From NCBI GenBank assembly GCA_002684915.1, contig NYWG01000229.1, forward strand, positions 1 through 42,393: a stretch of 42,393 bases of DNA, read 5' to 3'. This stretch comes from Verrucomicrobiales bacterium (GTDB taxonomy: Bacteria; Verrucomicrobiota; Verrucomicrobiia; Limisphaerales; UBA1096). The position numbers and the translations under genes were made by a program. The notes under the pieces were generated by a model that ran no database searches, was not told the origin of the DNA, and was given only the letters and a program-made list of their open reading frames with translations. Shown here one piece after another: positions 11,772-20,100 of this stretch. Every line of letters starts with the position of its first letter. Within the stretch, counting starts at the first letter, position 1.

Positions 11772-12272
11772 ATGCAAGGTTACAAGAGAGTCAACGAACC
11801 CGGTGGCATCTACATCATCGCTGCTCGCTGTGAGCACTTTGAGGCAGCAACCGACATGATCAAGATCAAGATCGGTCTGGCATACAAGGGCAAGCAGGGC
11901 ACCATGGAACGTGCCCTTGAGCATAAGACATCCTGCCCCGATAACCTGGAGCTGATGGCATACTTTGCTGTGGATGACATGACTACCATTCCCATGCCAG
12001 AGGACACGATCGGTGGCGTTCATGAGATGGAGCGTTACTTGCATGCACTCATGGTGGCATACGACTGGGCACACATCGGGCAGGGCACCGAGTGGTTCGC
12101 TGTTCCCTCCGACATCCTGACCAATCCAGACAAGTGCCCTGAACTCACCAAGGTCATCAACGATGCACCTGCATGGAATGAGGTGACATGCTTCCAACGC
12201 TTGGGACATAACACCAACACCACCAAGCGATCAGCAAAGGAGAAGAAGATAGACAGGGCAGGCAGAGTCTGA
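11772..12272 (+). CDS. GIY-YIG nuclease-like protein, T5orf172/MUG113 type (166 aa)
   Basis: The order of motifs fits this branch of the GIY-YIG superfamily: GGIYII (11-16), IKIGLA (32-37, in place of YIG), R47 in MERALEHK, a helix with E85/E87 and H91 (HEMERYLHAL), and GTEWF (105-109). GIY-YIG domains cut DNA with one metal; in T4-like phages stand-alone copies often act as homing endonucleases. The C-terminus is basic (TKRSAKEKKIDRAGR) and may bind DNA. It stands at the border between the early block and the late genes. Activity against host or rival phage DNA is inference. Confidence 0.7.
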   Translation: MQGYKRVNEPGGIYIIAARCEHFEAATDMIKIKIGLAYKGKQGTMERALEHKTSCPDNLELMAYFAVDDMTTIPMPEDTIGGVHEMERYLHALMVAYDWAHIGQGTEWFAVPSDILTNPDKCPELTKVINDAPAWNEVTCFQRLGHNTNTTKRSAKEKKIDRAGRV

Positions 12273-12289
12273 GAGTATACCACAGAATG

Positions 12290-12310
12290 CCCCCGGTGAG
12301 CAGCAGGGGG
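12290..12310 (+). terminator. Weak hairpin after the nuclease gene
   Basis: CCCCC and GGGGG enclose an 11-base loop, 18 bases after the TGA at 12272. A short GTTT follows. It may end the early transcript, but the stem is only five pairs and the T run is poor. Confidence 0.35.
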
Positions 12311-12367
12311 TTGGCGTTTCCAGCAAAAACCGGTAAGTCCCTAACCTACAAAAGTATCCCAGCGACC

Positions 12368-12375
12368 GATAAATA
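12368..12375 (+). promoter_or_regulatory. T4-late-type promoter
   Basis: GATAAATA, followed by TATTTTG, lies 59 bases before ATG 12434 and differs from the T4 late octamer TATAAATA only at the first base. It marks the start of the late gene group. Late promoters of this type are read by a phage sigma factor (gp55 in T4). Confidence 0.6.
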
Positions 12376-12433
12376 TATTTTGAAAATGGTTTTTTTAAAA
12401 CCTCAAAACCCAAAAAAATTTCCCAGCAAAAAA

Positions 12434-12697
12434 ATGACTGAAAACCTCGTTATCACTGAAGAGACTGTTTTAGATGATATGAATAATCCATTGAAGAAGG
12501 ACGCCCAGTTTCAATTAGCAGTGCAGCAGCAACAGATCAATAAGATGGCAGATGTAATCCAAGAGATTGCGGAGCGTCTTGTAGGATTGGAAGCGAAAGT
12601 AATTGAACTTGAAGGGTTAATGAGATTCCCTGATGGGGAGAATCCATTGGACAAGTACCCTGAAGTATCTGGGAGGTTGAACGTTGCAGGAGCGTAA
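12434..12697 (+). CDS. Coiled-coil protein of the late region (87 aa)
   Basis: ATG 12434 is chosen over the track's 12287 because a terminator-like hairpin and a late promoter lie between them. Residues 28-65 form a clear coiled coil (QQQQINKMADVIQEIAERL, GLEAKVIELEGLM). It may be a small trimeric or chaperone-like protein used in virion assembly; this is inference. It overlaps the next frame by 14 bases. Confidence 0.7.
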   Translation: MTENLVITEETVLDDMNNPLKKDAQFQLAVQQQQINKMADVIQEIAERLVGLEAKVIELEGLMRFPDGENPLDKYPEVSGRLNVAGA

Positions 12698-12953
12698 TGT
12701 ATACGAAGAGATTCTAAACAACTTTGATGCCTTCTGCGATCAGTTTGAGGGAGCAGCGGCAAAAAGATTTTCAGGATTAGATAATGACTCAAGAGAACCA
12801 ATCAACAACGCAGAAGTTCAACGAGCAACTCCAAGAGCTGCTCAAGAGGTTGACGATGGTGGAGCAGAGGGTATCCAACTTAGAGAACCCCCAATTAATG
12901 TACAAGCCACCGTCATCCCAGAACTATCAGACGATAGCGGAGACATTGGATGA
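12684..12953 (+). CDS. Possible protein overlapping the next gene (TTG start)
   Basis: Bases 12697-12783 are covered only by this frame, and its first 35 residues look real (NVYEEILNNFDAFCDQFEGAA). After 12784 it runs in parallel with the next gene for 170 bases, where it reads like a shadow (REPINNAEVQRATPRAAQEV). The start would be TTG 12684, within the end of the coiled-coil gene. The real product may be shorter or joined by a frameshift to the next frame. Confidence 0.4.
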   Translation: MQERNVYEEILNNFDAFCDQFEGAAAKRFSGLDNDSREPINNAEVQRATPRAAQEVDDGGAEGIQLREPPINVQATVIPELSDDSGDIG

Positions 12954-12990
12954 ACTGTACAAAGCAGTGGAGGAGTTAAGGAATGAGTGA
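12784..12990 (+). CDS. Coiled-coil protein (68 aa)
   Basis: The N-terminal half is a coiled coil (KFNEQLQELLKRLTMVEQRV, SNLE), followed by a loop with YKPPSSQNYQ and a second helix (TIAETLDELYKAVEELRNE). It resembles the coiled-coil gene at 12434 in general design. It overlaps the proline-rich gene by eight bases. A role in the virion or in assembly is likely from position only. Confidence 0.65.
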   Translation: MTQENQSTTQKFNEQLQELLKRLTMVEQRVSNLENPQLMYKPPSSQNYQTIAETLDELYKAVEELRNE

Positions 12991-13447
12991 TCCACCGCCA
13001 ATACCGGGTGTAGATTTTATAACACCTGGTATGATTGTAGATGGTACTGCACTTGATTCAGTTTCTGTGATAGTGGAGCAAGCAAATTCAAAGTATCCAC
13101 CATATCCTATTCTAGGTGTTGCAAATTACCCTACACCACTTCCTACAATACGTACAGGTGCCACCAAGGAAATACCTGCAGGAATTCCAATTAACATAGT
13201 GAACCCTGTGCTACCTCCGTTGCCTGTACCGGGCACGTGGGACAATCTACTGCCACCTACACCACCACCATTGGTACGTACAGGTATAACTGGTGTACAG
13301 AACCCAGCAGTACGTGGCGTATACATGGATAAGGTGTTAGTCCCTGTCAGTGGCGATGCGGTGCAAGCCGTAGGCGGAGTACCTAATCCTAGGCCCTTGA
13401 CAGGTTTTACAATCTATCCTACAATAATCATTGGTACTAAGAGTTAA
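12983..13447 (+). CDS. Proline-rich conserved late protein (154 aa)
   Basis: The protein is rich in proline, valine, isoleucine and threonine, with repeated turns (LPPLPVPGTW, LLPPTPPPLVRTGITG) and no predicted helices. RTGATKEIPAGIP and RTGITGVQNPAVRG look like an internal repeat. The end (GVPNPRPLTGFTIYPTIIIGT) is a pattern I recall from T4-like cyanophages. Its place before the baseplate genes suggests a small structural or baseplate-spike-associated protein, but I see no PAAR or other named motif. Confidence 0.65.
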   Translation: MSDPPPIPGVDFITPGMIVDGTALDSVSVIVEQANSKYPPYPILGVANYPTPLPTIRTGATKEIPAGIPINIVNPVLPPLPVPGTWDNLLPPTPPPLVRTGITGVQNPAVRGVYMDKVLVPVSGDAVQAVGGVPNPRPLTGFTIYPTIIIGTKS

Positions 13448-13450
13448 TTC

Positions 13451-13597
13451 ATGGCAAAAGCAAAATCAGGACTATCGGGTACTTTAGAGATTGAAGCAAA
13501 ACCGAAGAAGAGTCGTCAAGGTATGGGAAAGCATACGAAGTATGCATCTACGAGTCGTAATGGTGCTAAGAAGCGTTATCGTGGTCAGGGTAAGTGA
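13451..13597 (+). CDS. Small basic protein (48 aa)
   Basis: This frame is absent from the ORF track. It is very basic (KPKKSRQGMGKHTKYASTSR, NGAKKRYRGQGK) with a short opening (SGLSGTLEIEA). Highly similar short proteins occur, as I recall, in the same place in other cyanophages. It could bind DNA or RNA or be a minor virion part. The stop overlaps the next GTG (GTGA). Confidence 0.75.
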   Translation: MAKAKSGLSGTLEIEAKPKKSRQGMGKHTKYASTSRNGAKKRYRGQGK

Positions 13598-14142
13598 AAT
13601 TGAGGACCGAAACGCCGAAGCGCCGAGACTTATTGTTTATCTCACAAGACCATGAGATGGCATTAATTCAGGAAATGATATATAAAGTGAAGATGTCCGA
13701 TTGGGATATTCATCCTAGTAAGACATGTTTACTTTGTGTTTCTCCTGATTATTCTAGTATTGTAACCCAGCACCTTTGTCATGGATTATCCATGGACAAT
13801 GAGTGTTTTCATGTTGAATCAGTGAACGTTCCGTTTCCTGATGAAGGTGTAGATCCGTATAAAGACATCTTTATGTTGAATTATGCGGACTGGGTATTAG
13901 AATGGGATAACTTTATCCTATGTGAGGCGGGAGTTATCCGTGGGGGTAACTATACTTGGATCACAGAAGCGATGGAGAAGTTTTCAGACAAGAATTATCA
14001 TACTCTTTCATTGTGTGAAAACATTCATAGTAAATTTAAAAGCGAATTAGTATCTGAATATTATGACGACGACACAGAAGACTTACACTTCTGGTGGGAA
14101 CAACCAAACAAACACTGGAGCTACAATGGGCAATCATCTTAA
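13594..14142 (+). CDS. Conserved hypothetical protein (182 aa)
   Basis: The GTG start at 13594 overlaps the previous stop. The sequence looks like an alpha/beta enzyme fold: KTCLLCVSPDYSSIVTQHL, a middle FMLNYADWVLEWD, and FILCEAGVIRGGNYTWI. The last segment resembles the phosphate-binding loop of phosphoribosyltransferase-like folds, but the match is weak. The C-terminal 35 residues are acidic and aromatic. It overlaps the next gene by 17 bases. Confidence 0.65.
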   Translation: MKLRTETPKRRDLLFISQDHEMALIQEMIYKVKMSDWDIHPSKTCLLCVSPDYSSIVTQHLCHGLSMDNECFHVESVNVPFPDEGVDPYKDIFMLNYADWVLEWDNFILCEAGVIRGGNYTWITEAMEKFSDKNYHTLSLCENIHSKFKSELVSEYYDDDTEDLHFWWEQPNKHWSYNGQSS

Positions 14143-14314
14143 GGTTGATAAAAGTCAAAGTTTTATTGATGAAGGAATGACTCTCATCACTGAAACTGAT
14201 AGTGATAAGTATCTTGACATGGCATCAAAACGAAATAGGAATAAGCGTAAGGAAGAGTTGTATCCAAATCCAGATAGTGCGATTGGTGAATTTGTAGAAC
14301 GTTGGAGTCAATGA
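14126..14314 (+). CDS. Hypothetical protein (62 aa)
   Basis: ATG 14126 gives MGNHLKVDKSQSFIDEGM; the track's start at 14063 runs inside the previous gene. The middle is basic (ASKRNRNKRKEELYP) and the rest acidic. It looks flexible with short helices. It overlaps the oxygenase gene by ATGA. No family is recognised. Confidence 0.65.
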   Translation: MGNHLKVDKSQSFIDEGMTLITETDSDKYLDMASKRNRNKRKEELYPNPDSAIGEFVERWSQ

Positions 14315-14904
14315 ATACATCACCTATATCAGTTAATACAGAAACCTTTTTTCCATGCAATATTACTGCATTTCGTAATGATACCAACCCCAAAAAATTA
14401 AATAGAAGTATCATTAATTACGTTAATGAGGAATCTAAAAAGAATCCCAATCTTAAAACGTTTTCTGTGGGTGGAAAAGCGTGGCACTCGGTCACCAATT
14501 TAACTGATCTAGAATATGACTGGTGCTTTGATTTAAAATCACTACTTCTTCATGCATCTCAAGCACATAAACAAGGTCCAATTGAAAAAGCATTTGTGGA
14601 ATGTTGGGCAATTAAGTTAGAGGATGGTGGTTTTTCAAATTACCATTCTCATGCAAACTTTAAATATAGTGGTGTTTATTATGTGCAAACTCCAGGAGAG
14701 TGCTCTCAAACAAATGGGGCAATTTGTTTTCCGGATCCGCGAGGATCTCATGGTACGATGAATGAAATGCCAACCATTGCTTTTGTAGCAAATGCTGGAG
14801 AAGGTTTAGTATTTGAGAGTTGGATGCCACATTACGTGACTCCTTATCATGGTGATAATTCTAGAATTAGTATTTCTTGGAATATTGTTTTTCCTGACGA
14901 CTAA
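14311..14904 (+). CDS. 2OG-Fe(II) oxygenase of the 2OG-FeII_Oxy_5 type (197 aa)
   Basis: The centre reads NYHSHANFKYSGVYYVQTPG, the typical family signature, followed by ICFPDPR. The distal histidine is in SWMPHYVTPY, and the 2-oxoglutarate arginine lies in SRISISW. It is coupled to the preceding gene by ATGA. Unlike the two early oxygenases, it lies directly before gp25 in the late region, so it may be made during assembly and may modify a virion protein; that is inference. Such genes are frequent in T4-like cyanophages. Confidence 0.8.
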   Translation: MNTSPISVNTETFFPCNITAFRNDTNPKKLNRSIINYVNEESKKNPNLKTFSVGGKAWHSVTNLTDLEYDWCFDLKSLLLHASQAHKQGPIEKAFVECWAIKLEDGGFSNYHSHANFKYSGVYYVQTPGECSQTNGAICFPDPRGSHGTMNEMPTIAFVANAGEGLVFESWMPHYVTPYHGDNSRISISWNIVFPDD

Positions 14905-14908
14905 ATAC
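14901..14908 (+). promoter_or_regulatory. Possible late promoter (CTAAATAC)
   Basis: CTAAATA sits at the end of the oxygenase gene, 22 bases before ATG 14930 of gp25. It departs from the TATAAATA octamer at two positions but has the right distance for a late promoter of the baseplate genes. Confidence 0.4.
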
Positions 14909-14929
14909 TAAAGACTCCGAATACTCTTA

Positions 14930-15325
14930 ATGGCAACTTCTAATCTCACGTTTAGAGATGTCAATATTACTTTCAAAAAACACCCTGTTACTGATGATGT
15001 AGTTGTCAGTAAAGATAATGCTGCAATTAAACAAGCAATTGTTAATTTAGTACTTACGAATAAGGGTGAGCGTTTATTTAATCCTGATTATGGTTCAGAC
15101 ATTAGATCATTTTTGTTTGAACCATTAGACTATGCAGTTGCAGGTATTATTAAACGAAATATGCAATTGTCTCTAGCAAAATACGAACCTAGAATTGCTG
15201 TAACATCTATTAGTTGTATTCCCAACTTTGAAGATAATGGTTTAGATGTTGAAATGACGTATGAGATAAGAGGAACAGAAGTCCCACCTGTTCAAATAGA
15301 GTTCTTCCTGTCTAGGACGAGATAA
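14930..15325 (+). CDS. 25: Baseplate wedge protein gp25
   Basis: This 131-residue protein has the gp25/lysozyme-like wedge fold: KDNAAIKQAIVNLVLTNKGE, then LFNPDYGSDIRSFLFEPLD, and a C-terminal strand pair (LDVEMTYEIRGT, PVQIEFFL). In T4, gp25 sits in the inner baseplate with gp6 and gp53 and helps start sheath assembly. Its length matches T4 gp25 (132 residues). Its TAA overlaps the gp6 ATG by one base. Confidence 0.9.
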   Translation: MATSNLTFRDVNITFKKHPVTDDVVVSKDNAAIKQAIVNLVLTNKGERLFNPDYGSDIRSFLFEPLDYAVAGIIKRNMQLSLAKYEPRIAVTSISCIPNFEDNGLDVEMTYEIRGTEVPPVQIEFFLSRTR

Positions 15326-17127
15326 TGCCATATACCCAATTAAACAATCTAGATTTCACTGAAATCAAGAGTACTCTCAAAGATTACATGAGATCACAAT
15401 CGGATTTTACCGATTATGATTTTGAAGGTTCTGCATTAAGTCAGTTGTTAGATGTATTGGCATACAATACGTACTACACGGCATTTAATGCCAATATGGT
15501 AGTCAATGAACTATTCTTAGATTCAGCAACGCTGAGAGACAACGTAGTATCGTTAGCGAAGCAATTAGGGTATACTCCCAAATCAATTACATCACCAAGT
15601 GCAGAACTTGGGTTTTCTGTTACATTTCCGGTTTCAGGACCATCTTCAATTAAATTGAAGGCAGGAACTGGATTTGTAACTAATTACGATAAAACTCTTT
15701 ATCGTTATGTTACATTAAAAGATATTAAAGTTCCGGTTGTCAATAATGTTGCAACGTTCTCGGATGTTGTTTTAAATGAAGGATCATATGTATTGAGTAC
15801 ATTTACATATGATGGATCATTAAAAGATCAAAAATTTAAAATTCAAAATTCAGCAGCAGATTTAAATACTCTAATTGTTAGAGTGTATGAGTCTGCTAAT
15901 TCTAGTGTTTATGAAGAATATAAAAAGTCAGATAATATTCTTCAAGTAGGTGGTGAAGATAAAGTATATTTTGTCAATGAAATTGACGATGAGCAATATG
16001 AGTTATTTTTTGGAGATGGTACTCTTGGCAAAAAATTATCTGATGGAAATGTAATTGAAATAAGTTATATTTTAACAAAAGGTTCACAATCTAATGGCGC
16101 AAAGTCATTTACGTTTAGTGGTGTATTCTTAGACGAGAATGATGTTAAAGTATCATCACCATTTAGTGTTGGTAATATTGTAACAAATTCTAATGCACGA
16201 GGTGGATCTGCAATTGAAAGTATTGAAAAGATTAAATTCAATGCACCAAAATTTTATGGTTCTCAGAATAGAGCAGTAACATCAAATGACTATTCTGCTA
16301 TTGTAAGAAATTTGTATCCTGCAGTGAGTGATATCATTGTATTTGGTGGTGAGGATCAAGTACCACCTGATTATGGTAAAGTATTCATTGCTGTGAAACC
16401 AACTATAGCAAATTCTTTATCTTCAGTAACTAAGAAAGAACTAACGGATAAGTTAAGGAGTTATGCAGTTGCTTCTGTAAAACCTGTGTTTTTAGATCCA
16501 TCTATTCTTTTTGTTGAAATTAATAGTAAGATTTACTTTGATGGTGCTAAGACCAATATTCTTCCTGCTGAAGTTGCAGCAAAAGTTTCAACTGGAGTTA
16601 ATGAATACTTAAAAACATCAGGTACTGAAAAATTTAATGGTAAGTTTAGATATAGTAAGTTTATAGGTGTAATTGATAATTCTGACCGTGCAATCAATTC
16701 TAACATTACAGAAATTACGTTAAGAAAAGATTTTTATGCTCAAATTAATGCATCTTCTTTTTACGAAATTTGCTATCAAAATGAATTCTTAAAAGATTGT
16801 GATAATCCAGTTGTAACATCTACTGGTATGACTGTTTTTGAACATCCCAATTATACATCGTATTTGGAAGATAGAGATGGCAAAATCGTCCTATATAGAC
16901 TAGATTCATTAACTGGAGATAAAATTCTCCTAAACGATTCTGTTGGTGATGTTGATTATGTCAAAGGTGAGATTAAATTGTATGACTTCACTATTCTGAA
17001 AGGAACATTCTCGGACAATCGTATTGAACTGAGAGTAAAACCATCCAGTAATGATGTTGAAGTTAAACGTGAAGTATATCTAGACGTAGATATCTCAAAG
17101 AGTACATTTGTAGCATACAAAGAGTAG
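15325..17127 (+). CDS. 6: Baseplate wedge protein gp6
   Basis: This 600-residue protein begins with the pattern of gp6 and baseplate-J proteins (NNLDFTEIKSTLKDYMRSQ, DFEGSALSQLLDVLAYNTYY). The central part (KVYFVNEIDDEQYELFFGDG, EISYILTKG) is the usual beta domain, followed by NRAVTSNDYSAIVRNLYP and a helical section near FIAVKPT. In T4, gp6 dimers clamp gp7 and form the wedge ring. It is slightly shorter than T4 gp6. The stop is followed by two more TAG codons in phase before the next ATG. Confidence 0.9.
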   Translation: MPYTQLNNLDFTEIKSTLKDYMRSQSDFTDYDFEGSALSQLLDVLAYNTYYTAFNANMVVNELFLDSATLRDNVVSLAKQLGYTPKSITSPSAELGFSVTFPVSGPSSIKLKAGTGFVTNYDKTLYRYVTLKDIKVPVVNNVATFSDVVLNEGSYVLSTFTYDGSLKDQKFKIQNSAADLNTLIVRVYESANSSVYEEYKKSDNILQVGGEDKVYFVNEIDDEQYELFFGDGTLGKKLSDGNVIEISYILTKGSQSNGAKSFTFSGVFLDENDVKVSSPFSVGNIVTNSNARGGSAIESIEKIKFNAPKFYGSQNRAVTSNDYSAIVRNLYPAVSDIIVFGGEDQVPPDYGKVFIAVKPTIANSLSSVTKKELTDKLRSYAVASVKPVFLDPSILFVEINSKIYFDGAKTNILPAEVAAKVSTGVNEYLKTSGTEKFNGKFRYSKFIGVIDNSDRAINSNITEITLRKDFYAQINASSFYEICYQNEFLKDCDNPVVTSTGMTVFEHPNYTSYLEDRDGKIVLYRLDSLTGDKILLNDSVGDVDYVKGEIKLYDFTILKGTFSDNRIELRVKPSSNDVEVKREVYLDVDISKSTFVAYKE

Positions 17128-17133
17128 TAGTAG

Positions 17134-20100
17134 ATGGTCAAAACTGCTAATAAAATCTCATATCTAGTTGAGTCACAATTACCGGACTTTATTAATGAAG
17201 AGTATGAACTTTTTGGTAAGTTCATACAAAAATATTATGAGCAATTAGAATTACAAGGTCAACCGGTTGATATTATTGCGAATCTTCAATCGTATCGTGA
17301 TATTGATTTTTACGAAACAAATATCCTCAAAGAGTCAACTACTGTTGTTGGATCTTTAGGTGAATTAAGCACAACAATTACTGTTGCTGACGCTACTTCG
17401 TTTCCCAAGTATGGTGGATACATCAAAATTGATGATGAGATTTGTTTTTATGCAGAAAGAACAGATACTCAATTTTTAGAAGTAAGTCGTGGTGTCAGTG
17501 GTAATACTACTATTGGTGATCTTTATAATAGTAGTACTTTTGTAACTACACAAGCAGATACTCATGTTAATGGGTCTACTGTACAAAATATTAGCAATTT
17601 ATTTTTATATTCTTTAGTTAAAAGTTTTGAAGCACAATACCTTGCAGATTTTCCTGAAGCATACCTAAAGGAAGGAGTTGACAAGAGAACTTTACTAAAA
17701 AATATTACTGATTTTTATAGAGCAAAAGGAACTGATAATTCTATTAAGTTTCTATTTAAATGTTTAATTCAGGATGATCCGAATCCTGATATTGCCTATC
17801 CAAGAGATTTTACGTTAAAGTCATCGGAATCTAATTGGATTCAATCATATGCATTAAGAGTAAAAATTCTTACTGGCAATCCAAACGATTTAATTGGAAA
17901 GCAAATTACTCAAAATGTAGAAGGCAACTATGCATCTGCAGTTGTAGATAATGTTAAGTATAGTGGTACTTTTGATAATGAAGAATTATATGATATTATT
18001 CTAAACGAATCTAGTGTTAATGGAACTTTTAGTTCATCTTTAAAAACTCAATTAACGAGTCCTATATCTGCATCAGCAACTGTTGGTGATAGGATAAATG
18101 TTTTTTCTACGATGGGTTGGGAGACAAAAGGATCTTTTGTAGTAGGATCTGAAATTTTTACATTTGAAGAAAAAAATGTAAATCAATTTGTAATTAAAAC
18201 AAGAGATGGTAATGGTTCTTATCAACCTGAAACAACTGTTAGTTATAATCTAGAAGTATCTTCTGGTAGTATTCAACTACAAGTATTTGGTCTTTTATAT
18301 GGATTAAACAATTCTATTGAATCTCCATATTCAAATCCTGGGGAATCAGTAGAAATTTCTGAGTCTGGATTTTTAACTGACGATGTTAGAATCAATGATA
18401 CTCAAAATAACTTAAGGTGGATTTTTAGTACAGGTTCTGCTGCGATTACAGGACTTAACCCAAATGTATCTGCGATCTTTGAAGATGGTAGTGGATATTA
18501 TATTGCATCGTCGGGATTTCCTTCACATAATATTCCAACTTTACCTTCCGATGCTCAAGATCAAAAATTACTAAAGATCATTAGAAAGAATCCAATACAA
18601 ACCACAGAAATTTACAAGACATTATATAGAGATATTGGTATTGCAATCAATGGTATTCCCTTTCTAAGTTACAAAGATGAGGAAGTAGTCAATTCAGGTG
18701 CTATTCAATCTATTGCAGTTACATCAAGAGGATCTGGATACGCTAAACCACCATTTATATTAGTTAACGGGGTTGCTAACTTAGCAAGAACTAGATTAGC
18801 AGGTCAAGTAGTTGAGTCTGTTATTGTTGATACTCCTGGAGATTATAATTCAATTCCTACTGTAGAAGTACTATCTGGCAGAAATGCTCAAGCAAGAGCA
18901 ATTATCACTAATGGTGAAATTACTAGTATTGTAGTTGAAAATGCTGGTGAGTATTATTCTTCTGCACCTGAGGTAAGAATTACAGATTCTGCAGGTAAAG
19001 GAAGATTTGCAGTATATCGTGCAGTTGTTACTACTGCAGGTGCTATTGATAGATTTGAAAAAATTAATGGTGGTAGTCTATATTCACAAGAAAATGTACA
19101 AGTAGATATTATTGCCGTAGGATCTGGATCTGAAGCAACTGCATCTATCAGACAATGGAGAAAAGATAAGTTTTACAAAAATCAATCTTCTTTAGATTCA
19201 GAAAATGGATATTTTTTCAATAACTATACAATAAATCGTGGTTCCGGTTATGCTTATTATGCAGCACCATCTACTATTAGGTCTGGAGATACTGGAGTAA
19301 CTCACTCACCTATTATTGGTTTTGCTTATGACGGAAATCCAATCTATGGTCCATTTGGACATCAAGATCCTTTAGATTTACAAAGTTCAATTACTAGAAT
19401 GACTAGTAGTTATACTAAAAATAATACTAGATCTAATGGTCCACTAGTTAGTCAATATCCTATTGGAACGTTTATTGATGATTTTACATATATTGCAGAA
19501 TATGGTAGTTTAGATCAAAATAATGGAAGATACTGTGTAACACCAGATTATCCTGAAGGAACTTATGCATACTTTGTAACTCTTGATACTCAAGGTGATC
19601 CAGTATTCCCTTATATTTTAGGCGATAATTATTATTCTTTACCAGTTGATTCAAATTATAATTCGGAACTTTCACAAGATAATGTCCCAACATTTGCTAA
19701 AAGACTCAGAACATCTAATATCACTAATAATGGAGAATTTGCATTAGCAAAGATCACTGATGTAAAACGAGGTAGTATTAGTTCTGTTTCTGTTTTAAAT
19801 AGTACTAATAATTTTTCTGTTGGATCTGAGTTAATTATTGATAATTCAGATACTGATGGATTTGGAGCAAGTGCTGAGGTATCTTCTGTACAAGGAAGAT
19901 CTGTAGATAGTATTGAATCTCAAGACACTAAGGCATTATATGTTGAATTAAAATCAATTGCATATTTGTTTGATGGTGACACTATCACTCAAAGTGCAAC
20001 TGGAGCTACCGGTGAAATTGTAGGAAATGTATTTTCTGGAACTAAGTTTGCTCTGCGTGATGTAAATGGTACTTTTAATAGTACAGATGTACTATCATCT

